Positions 8,123-12,074 of a stretch of 12,074 nt of DNA are shown here, piece after piece. The position numbers were made by a program, and so were the translations under genes. Position 1 is the stretch's first letter. Every line of letters starts with the position of its first letter. This DNA is from Pirellulales bacterium (GTDB lineage: Bacteria; Planctomycetota; Planctomycetia; Pirellulales; JALHLM01). The stretch is from the NCBI GenBank assembly GCA_022844585.1, contig JALHLM010000141.1, positions 1 to 12,074 of the forward strand. Reading direction: 5' to 3'. Below the pieces are notes generated by a model. The model ran no database searches and was not told where the DNA came from. It was given only the letters and a program-made list of their open reading frames with translations.

Positions 8123-8184
8123 GTTCAGTTTTCAGTGTTCAGAATTCTGATAGCGGGGCTTTTCCTCCCCACTGAAAACTGAAC
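8123..8184. terminator. 15-bp inverted repeat between kinase and phosphoesterase, likely bidirectional terminator
   Basis: gttcagttttcagtg (8123-8137) pairs perfectly with cactgaaaactgaac (8170-8184). The 32-base interval contains a smaller GGGG/CCCC pairing (about 8155-8170). It sits between two convergent genes, 17 bp after the kinase stop and 27 bp from the opposing stop. The A/T bases within the stem would give U-rich tracts on either strand. Confidence 0.65.
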
Positions 8185-8210
8185 CCTAAACTTAAAAACG
8201 TGTCAAAACG

Positions 8211-8966
8211 TCAAACTCCAACGGTTTCGAACTCCGTCTCCATCTCCCTCCGCCGCACGCGCAGAATCTCGAACGCGTGTTCATCTTTCACGTTCATCTC
8301 GCTGACGCGGATGTCGTCGTCGATGTCGAGCCAGGTGAATGACGGGCGGGAGCGGCCCACCAATAGCCGTGTGCAGGCGGTGCCGGCGGTGAGGTAGAAC
8401 GAGTCTTCCAGTCGCCACAACCATGGTTGGTGCTTATGGCCGGTAAGGATGAAATCGACGTGCATTTCGCTGCATAAGCCGAGCAAGTCGCCGGCGTCGA
8501 CCGGCAGGTTGCGTTCGCGGCCAGTGCCCGGAATCGGCAACAGGTGATGATGTAGCGCCAGGAACCGCAGTTTCTTGGCGGAGAGTTGTTTCCGGATAGT
8601 CGCGTAGTGGCTGCGGCCGATGTGCCCGTCGTCGATGTCCGGCTGGCTGCTGTCGATGCCGCAGATCACCACGTCGTCGTTCTCGTACTGCGGGTAGCGC
8701 GTGCCGAAGACTTCCTCGAAGATTTCGTAGCCCGAGTTCCGCGCGTCGTGATTGCCCGGCACGAACAGCTTGACCGGCGCTTCGAACTCATCGCAATAGG
8801 TGAGCGCCGCCTCGTACTCATGCTCGTAGCCGTCGTCGACGAGATCGCCGGTGAAGACGATGATGTCCGGCCGCAATTCATTGACCATCACCCGGGCGCG
8901 ATCGGCCCATTCCGGCACAAAGCCCACGCCGCCGACGTGCAAATCCGACAAATGACAAATCCGCAT
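8211..8966 (-). CDS. Calcineurin-like metallophosphoesterase (CpdA-like class III)
   Basis: This is a soluble dinuclear-metal phosphoesterase of 251 residues. All signature blocks are present in order: LSDLH (Asp8, His10), FTGDLVDDG (Asp41), PGNHD (Asn72, His73), ALHHHLLP (His139-141) and TGHKH (His177, His179). The arrangement is that of the YfcE/CpdA superfamily, and the length fits class III cyclic-nucleotide phosphodiesterase-like proteins, though a cAMP substrate is only a guess. There is no signal peptide, so it is cytoplasmic. AAGGA (8975-8979 on the minus strand) lies eight bases before the ATG at 8966 and fixes the start. The C-terminus (about 225-251) is charged and not part of the catalytic core. 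It appears monocistronic, converging on the kinase and divergent from the NPY(Q/E)SP genes. Confidence 0.88.
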   Translation of the reverse strand: MRICHLSDLHVGGVGFVPEWADRARVMVNELRPDIIVFTGDLVDDGYEHEYEAALTYCDEFEAPVKLFVPGNHDARNSGYEIFEEVFGTRYPQYENDDVVICGIDSSQPDIDDGHIGRSHYATIRKQLSAKKLRFLALHHHLLPIPGTGRERNLPVDAGDLLGLCSEMHVDFILTGHKHQPWLWRLEDSFYLTAGTACTRLLVGRSRPSFTWLDIDDDIRVSEMNVKDEHAFEILRVRRREMETEFETVGV

Positions 8967-9116
8967 AACCCAGTTCCTTGTTCGATTCCACGCTTGTTTT
9001 GCTCTCTCAATATTACGCGGCCGATGTCAGGCGACGGTCAGGAGTGCGTGAGGAAGGCGCGAAGACTTCGCTTTACTTCCAGGAGTGGGGGTTGGAGAAT
9101 GAGCGGATGGCGGGGA

Positions 9117-9172
9117 TTCACCACGGAGAGCACGGAGGACACGGAGAGGGGGAGGGAGGAGGAGAGGGGGAG
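9117..9172. repeat. 'ttcaccacggag...' dispersed repeat with a 30-base purine tract
   Basis: ttcaccacggagagcacgg (from 9117), followed by two more cacggag-type units, belongs to the same family as the arms at 11272 and 11599. It runs into a 30-base all-purine tract (9143-9172). The whole gap 8967-9233 (267 bp) between the divergent phosphoesterase and NPY(Q/E)SP genes shows nothing else I can support. The promoters of both must lie here but no clear boxes are seen. In-frame short readings across the repeat are not credible genes. Confidence 0.6.
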
Positions 9173-9233
9173 TAAAGGAGTTGAGATGGAGCCAGAAGCG
9201 TGAGCGCCTGGAGCGCGCCGGAGAGATCCATCT

Positions 9234-9590
9234 GTGGAGCTAACCGAGAATCCTTACCAATCACCGTTGACGGTTGGCGGCGCACCGGATGCCGCGCCGG
9301 TCCTGCCTCGCGGCGTTTGGCGAACTGCCGCCGCGCTGCTTTGTGCGATTCCTGCCATTCTGTGCCTGGGCGTGGCGATCCTTTTTTGGAGTTGGTACTA
9401 CACGAATCAAAGGTTGTTGCAGACGATGCAGCTTTGGCAACATTGCGTGCTACTGGGCTATTTTTCATTCGGCTTGATCTGGCTCACCGCGGCGATTTCC
9501 TGGTGGCGCAGACGTGATCGCTGGGGCTGGGGACTGACGCTACTGGGTATGGCGCCGATCGTGGCCGTGATCATTACGGAAATGATTTGA
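9234..9590 (+). CDS. NPYQSP-type small membrane protein, copy 1
   Basis: This is a 118-residue protein of unknown function. A short hydrophilic N-terminus with ENPYQSP (5-11) is followed by three predicted membrane segments (about 31-54, 70-91, 97-115). A Trp/Arg-rich turn, WWRRRDRWGW, separates the second from the third. The NPYQSP box near the N-terminus is common among uncharacterised planctomycete membrane proteins (family recollection). It starts at GTG, with GGAG ten bases upstream (9220-9223). It is the first of three related genes; its TGA stop overlaps a possible TTG start for the next gene. Confidence 0.75.
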   Translation: MELTENPYQSPLTVGGAPDAAPVLPRGVWRTAAALLCAIPAILCLGVAILFWSWYYTNQRLLQTMQLWQHCVLLGYFSFGLIWLTAAISWWRRRDRWGWGLTLLGMAPIVAVIITEMI

Positions 9591-9598
9591 TACGACAG

Positions 9599-9934
9599 AT
9601 GAGCAACGACAACCCCTACGAATCGCCTCGCTCGAACGATCCACGTCCGTCACAGTCGACGGCATTTCGGTGGCGCTTGGTGCCGGCCGTACTTTGTTAC
9701 TTCTGGGCCGGATTAGTCGGCCTCACGGCCATCATCTCGCTAATCGCGGCAATTCAGATACCGGCAGCGCGAACCAGAATCCTGATCGCGTTCATGATCT
9801 TGTCCGTGATCACGGTGACTTCGGCACTGGCGGGGCGATTCTGGTGGCGTGCTCGTTGGGCGCTGGCACTATTCCTTTCCATAGGCGCATTCCTGACTAT
9901 GTTCGTGGCCAGCGAGCTGGAACTGCTGGGCTGA
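9599..9934 (+). CDS. NPYESP-type small membrane protein, copy 2
   Basis: This is a 111-residue protein starting MSNDNPYESP, with three predicted membrane segments (about 27-52, 60-79, 87-105). A FWWRARW turn precedes the last one, as in its neighbours. No Shine-Dalgarno is seen for ATG 9599. A TTG at 9587 in the same frame would add four residues and overlap the previous stop in a TTGA arrangement, preceded by CGGA; ATG is preferred because the NPY box then sits at residues 5-10 as in the other copies. It is part of the three-gene set, eight bases after copy 1. Function unknown. Confidence 0.72.
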   Translation: MSNDNPYESPRSNDPRPSQSTAFRWRLVPAVLCYFWAGLVGLTAIISLIAAIQIPAARTRILIAFMILSVITVTSALAGRFWWRARWALALFLSIGAFLTMFVASELELLG

Positions 9935-9988
9935 TTCATACCGCTAAGGAAGCGAGCACTGCTGCAGTCAGCAAAGCCACCGTTTAGA

Positions 9989-10354
9989 ATGGCCGACATG
10001 AACGAAGACAACCCCTACCAGTCGCCGCTCGTCACGGCCCAGGTCGCCCAACAAGGACCGTCCGCCTGGCGATTCGTTCCCACGGGCATATCACTATTCC
10101 TTGGCGGCCTGCATCTGCTGCTTTGGGCGCTGAATCTTCTCAGCGTCGCGATGGGCACGAATCGCTCGATGTCCCCGATCGGCGAACTTATCGGGGGCAT
10201 ATTGATGTTTGGCGGTTGTGGCGCCGGCTGGTTTCTCGCGGCCTGGCTGTGGTTTCGCGCCCGGTACGTTTGGGCGACGATTGTTTCCCTGCTGAGCTGC
10301 GCGACGATCGGACTTTTCGTGGTGATGTTCGTGTTGATTATGCTTGCCAACTAG
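9989..10354 (+). CDS. NPYQSP-type small membrane protein, copy 3
   Basis: This is a 121-residue protein with EDNPYQSP at residues 6-13 and three predicted membrane segments (about 29-54, 66-88, 94-119). A LWFRARYVW turn sits before the last, matching the W-x-R-x-R turn of copies 1 and 2. The middle segment is Gly-rich (IGGILMFGGCGAG). A second ATG at 9998 would remove three residues; neither start has a strong Shine-Dalgarno. It lies 54 bp after copy 2. Overall identity among the three appears low apart from the N-terminal box and the turn, suggesting old duplicates. Function unknown. Confidence 0.73.
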   Translation: MADMNEDNPYQSPLVTAQVAQQGPSAWRFVPTGISLFLGGLHLLLWALNLLSVAMGTNRSMSPIGELIGGILMFGGCGAGWFLAAWLWFRARYVWATIVSLLSCATIGLFVVMFVLIMLAN

Positions 10355-10447
10355 ACGTGCTGCGTCGGACGTTCATTGGCGCACGGATGGCTGGGAGGAG
10401 CGCGCCGTCCTCAGCGCAACGTCGCGCTGCCTTACGCGTCCGCTCCC

Positions 10448-10467
10448 CCTCGCTGGCGCTTCGGGTT
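10448..10467. repeat. Dispersed planctomycete-type intergenic repeat
   Basis: cctcgctggcgcttcgggtt (complement aacccgaagcgccagcgagg) is a short sequence I recognise as recurring between genes in planctomycete genomes; that is recollection, not a search. It sits in the 214-bp gap 10355-10568, which otherwise shows no gene. In-frame readings that continue upstream from the next gene through this gap lack a coding look. Confidence 0.45.
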
Positions 10468-10556
10468 GGTGTTGTCGGAATCCGATCCATTCCCTGCTTC
10501 GTCTGATATTGCATCCAGCGGCGGGAATGGTCCCGACCGGCAGAACGGGGCATTCC

Positions 10557-10561
10557 AGGAG
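10557..10561 (+). promoter_or_regulatory. Ribosome binding site deciding the start of the secreted protein
   Basis: AGGAG lies seven bases before ATG 10569, placing the signal peptide at the N-terminus. This rules out the longer in-frame reading from 10344, which would read through the repeat-bearing spacer. Confidence 0.75.
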
Positions 10562-10568
10562 CAGAGTT

Positions 10569-11267
10569 ATGCGCGTTGTTCCATTTTTCGTTACCGTCTT
10601 GATGCTCGTAGCGCTCACTTCGCGGACGCAGGCCGCCATTTTCCCCTCTGCTACCGGTGATTGGCCCAAGGAATGGGGCGACGCCCTGGAGCCACTCCGG
10701 GCCACCTCGCGGACCATCGGCGTCGGGACCGGCATTCAGGAGAACATCTACGAGCTTCCGATCGCCGATCGCGAGACCTTTGACCGCGTCTGGCCGGCGG
10801 TGCTCAAGTTGCTCACGCCCGGCGGGCGGGTCACGTTGACCCAAGTCAGCAACGGCCCGGACCCGGCCTGGGGAGAAATCTTGAACGGCAAGCAAGCCAC
10901 GATTCGCATCTACGGCCCCTCGGAGGGCTACACGTCCAAGGACGCCACTGATCCGAACGAGACCGTCGACTACGAGCAACGGGTCAAGGACGGCAAGGCC
11001 CTGAAAGCCGGCGCGCCGTGGCCCCCGGAACTCATCGGCAAAGAAGGTGCGCTACCGGAGTATGTCGTCGGCGACACCGGCGCGGACGGCCGTATGACGT
11101 GGACGCCGGCGGATCCTTATGCAGAAGGCGAAAAGTTCCGCGGCTTCTACCACCGCGCCCGCATCGACGTGGAATTGGTGATCGACGGCGAGATCATCGA
11201 CCTGAACGAGCTGAAATTGCCAGACGGCTCGACGATCAAAGACCAGCGATTCCCGGCGGCGAAGTGA
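10569..11267 (+). CDS. Secreted protein of unknown family
   Basis: This is a 232-residue protein with a clear Sec signal peptide (MRVVPFFVTVLMLVALTSRTQAA, residues 1-23 including the probable cleavage site). The mature part has no Cys and no membrane segment. Visible blocks are IQENIYELPIADRETFDRVWPAVLKLLTPGGRVTL (about 56-90), which could form strands around a helix; an Asp/Glu/Gly-rich central stretch; and a C-terminal FYHRARIDVELVIDGEIIDLNELKLPDG (193-220) that looks like beta strands. I do not recognise the family. It follows the third NPY(Q/E)SP gene by 214 bp in the same direction but has its own strong ribosome binding site, so membership in that operon is open. Confidence 0.72.
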   Translation: MRVVPFFVTVLMLVALTSRTQAAIFPSATGDWPKEWGDALEPLRATSRTIGVGTGIQENIYELPIADRETFDRVWPAVLKLLTPGGRVTLTQVSNGPDPAWGEILNGKQATIRIYGPSEGYTSKDATDPNETVDYEQRVKDGKALKAGAPWPPELIGKEGALPEYVVGDTGADGRMTWTPADPYAEGEKFRGFYHRARIDVELVIDGEIIDLNELKLPDGSTIKDQRFPAAK

Positions 11268-11271
11268 GTGG

Positions 11272-11599
11272 GTTCACCACGGCGACACGGAGGCACGGAG
11301 GCACGGAGCGGAGGTGAAATCGTTTGAACCGCGGAGGCGCTGAGGCGCTGAGGGGAGAAGGAGAGAGGCGGAAGTTGGAAGTTGTAGGGAGGGCCGTGCG
11401 CGAGGATGATGTTTTGAATCGACGACGTCGAAAATGGGATGCGTTCGGCCGATGGGTTCGGCAAGGCCCGACTGCTCAGCCTGCATCCCTATTCTTTCCG
11501 TCTCTCTCCTCCACTTCCACTCCCATCTCTGCGCCTCAGCGCCTCCGCGGTTCAACCGGTTCCATGCCCGCTCCGTGTCTCCGTGACTCCGTGGTGAAC
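11272..11599. repeat. Long inverted repeat of 'ttcaccacgg/gaaccgcggaggcgctgag' family between convergent genes
   Basis: The 331-bp gap 11268-11598 is almost wholly this element. The left arm (11272-11348) starts gttcaccacgg, then three cacggag-type units, then gaaccgcggaggcgctgagg. The right arm (11531-11599) is its inverted counterpart. Perfect segments are 11 bp at the tips (11272-11282 with 11589-11599) and 25 bp inside (11324-11348 with 11531-11555). The centre (about 11360-11520) is unique, flanked by purine- and pyrimidine-rich stretches, with no credible gene. The left tip begins four bases after the TGA of the secreted-protein gene; the right tip includes the first base of the opposing gene's stop triplet (CTA, 11599-11601). 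Confidence 0.8.
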
Positions 11600-12048
11600 T
11601 ACTGCTCGAATTCGCTCGAGAAATCGAAGTCGCTGTCTTCGCTGTAAAGCGGGATCACGTCATTTTCGATTTGATCCAGGTCGAAGCCTTCGAACTTGTT
11701 CTCTTCCGTGATTTTATCCCACTCTTCTTGCTGGCGCTCCGACGCTTCGACAATCGCGTCCTCGAACGTCTTGTCGGAGCCGCCGAGCCAGAGCATGAAG
11801 TCGATGGGATTGCTCGTCCGGCGCCGCGCCGATTGGGCGCGGTCGTTGATGTCGTCGCGATTCGTCCACAGCAGCACGCCGCCGCAGGTGACGACCGCGA
11901 TGAAGACGAACATCGACAAGGTCCGGCAGATCTGAAACAAGCCCATGGAGCGCTCTGCCGGAGCGGCGGTCGGCACTTTGGGAAGTTCCAACGGCGCGAG
12001 CGCTGCGCTCGCATCAAAGTATTTCGAGGACGCCAGTTCTTCGCTCAT
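11599..12048 (-). CDS. Single-pass membrane protein with acidic C-terminal tail, unknown family
   Basis: This is a 149-residue protein. The N-terminal 34 residues are Ala/Pro-rich, a predicted membrane span lies at about 38-62 (ICRTLSMFVFIAVVTCGGVLLW), then a basic patch (SARRRTS) and a strongly acidic tail (DFDFSSEFEQ at the end). Charges suggest N-terminus outside or a reverse signal anchor, but topology is not certain. The ATG at 12048 has AAGGA seven bases upstream (12056-12060 on the minus strand). The frame stays open to the window edge (IDFIKDRV before the Met), so a longer protein cannot be excluded. Another frame ends in TGA overlapping this ATG, so an upstream gene could be coupled instead. 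The function is not recognised. Confidence 0.65.
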   Translation of the reverse strand: MSEELASSKYFDASAALAPLELPKVPTAAPAERSMGLFQICRTLSMFVFIAVVTCGGVLLWTNRDDINDRAQSARRRTSNPIDFMLWLGGSDKTFEDAIVEASERQQEEWDKITEENKFEGFDLDQIENDVIPLYSEDSDFDFSSEFEQ

Positions 12049-12074
12049 GACGCGATCCTTGATGAAATCAATCG

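Noticed and set aside
9117..9172. Possible CRISPR-like array
   Set aside because: Units are about 8-10 bp and contiguous with no spacers; it is a dispersed repeat, not an array.
10344..10568. N-terminal extension of the secreted protein
   Set aside because: It reads through a spacer with a dispersed repeat and would bury a clear signal peptide that has its own AGGAG.
11324..11647. 107-codon plus-strand frame across the last inverted repeat
   Set aside because: It is made largely of repeat arms and the antisense of the next gene, with no coding signature.

Overview
The window is GC-rich bacterial chromosome and most likely comes from a member of the Planctomycetota (Pirellulales-like). Four things point there: small membrane proteins opening with an NPY(Q/E)SP box, a membrane-anchored Ser/Thr kinase with a DFN in place of DFG, a twin-arginine-exported Gfo/Idh/MocA oxidoreductase, and intergenic repeat families that I associate with planctomycete genomes ('ttcaccacggagacacgg', 'cctcgctggcgcttcgggtt', 'gccccNNNggggc'). 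The phylum call is inference from these signatures. I see no rRNA, tRNA, CRISPR array, transposase or integrase.

Layout. 1-783 is the 3' part of an SPFH/flotillin-like gene (+). It converges on a small secreted protein with secretin-like sequence (1011-1655, -), which follows a Gfo/Idh/MocA oxidoreductase (1750-2985, -). Divergent from that oxidoreductase is an HD-domain phosphohydrolase of the dNTPase/SAMHD1-like kind (3084-4514, +). A 310-bp repeat-filled spacer follows (4515-4824). Next are a D-lactate dehydrogenase (4825-5826, +) and, 12 bp later, a Ser/Thr kinase with six predicted membrane segments (5839-8106, +). The kinase converges on a calcineurin-like metallophosphoesterase (8211-8966, -). 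Then comes a run of three small NPY(Q/E)SP membrane proteins (9234-10354, +) and a secreted protein of unknown family (10569-11267, +). These converge on a single-pass membrane protein with an acidic tail (11599-12048, -) at the right edge.

How the genes relate. The clearest functional unit is the dehydrogenase-kinase pair, because the kinase ribosome-binding site overlaps the dehydrogenase stop codon. The three NPY(Q/E)SP genes look like a tandem family, perhaps co-transcribed with the secreted protein. The other neighbours look like ordinary housekeeping and accessory genes without an obvious shared pathway.

The most striking non-coding pattern is that all three convergent gene junctions, and the spacer before the dehydrogenase, carry inverted repeats, each of a different sequence family. 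Two of these repeats abut or include the stop codon of a flanking gene. I do not see strong evidence for a wholly new biological system. The best candidates for a second look are the dehydrogenase-kinase operon, the unusual kinase architecture, the NPY(Q/E)SP trio and the junction repeats.
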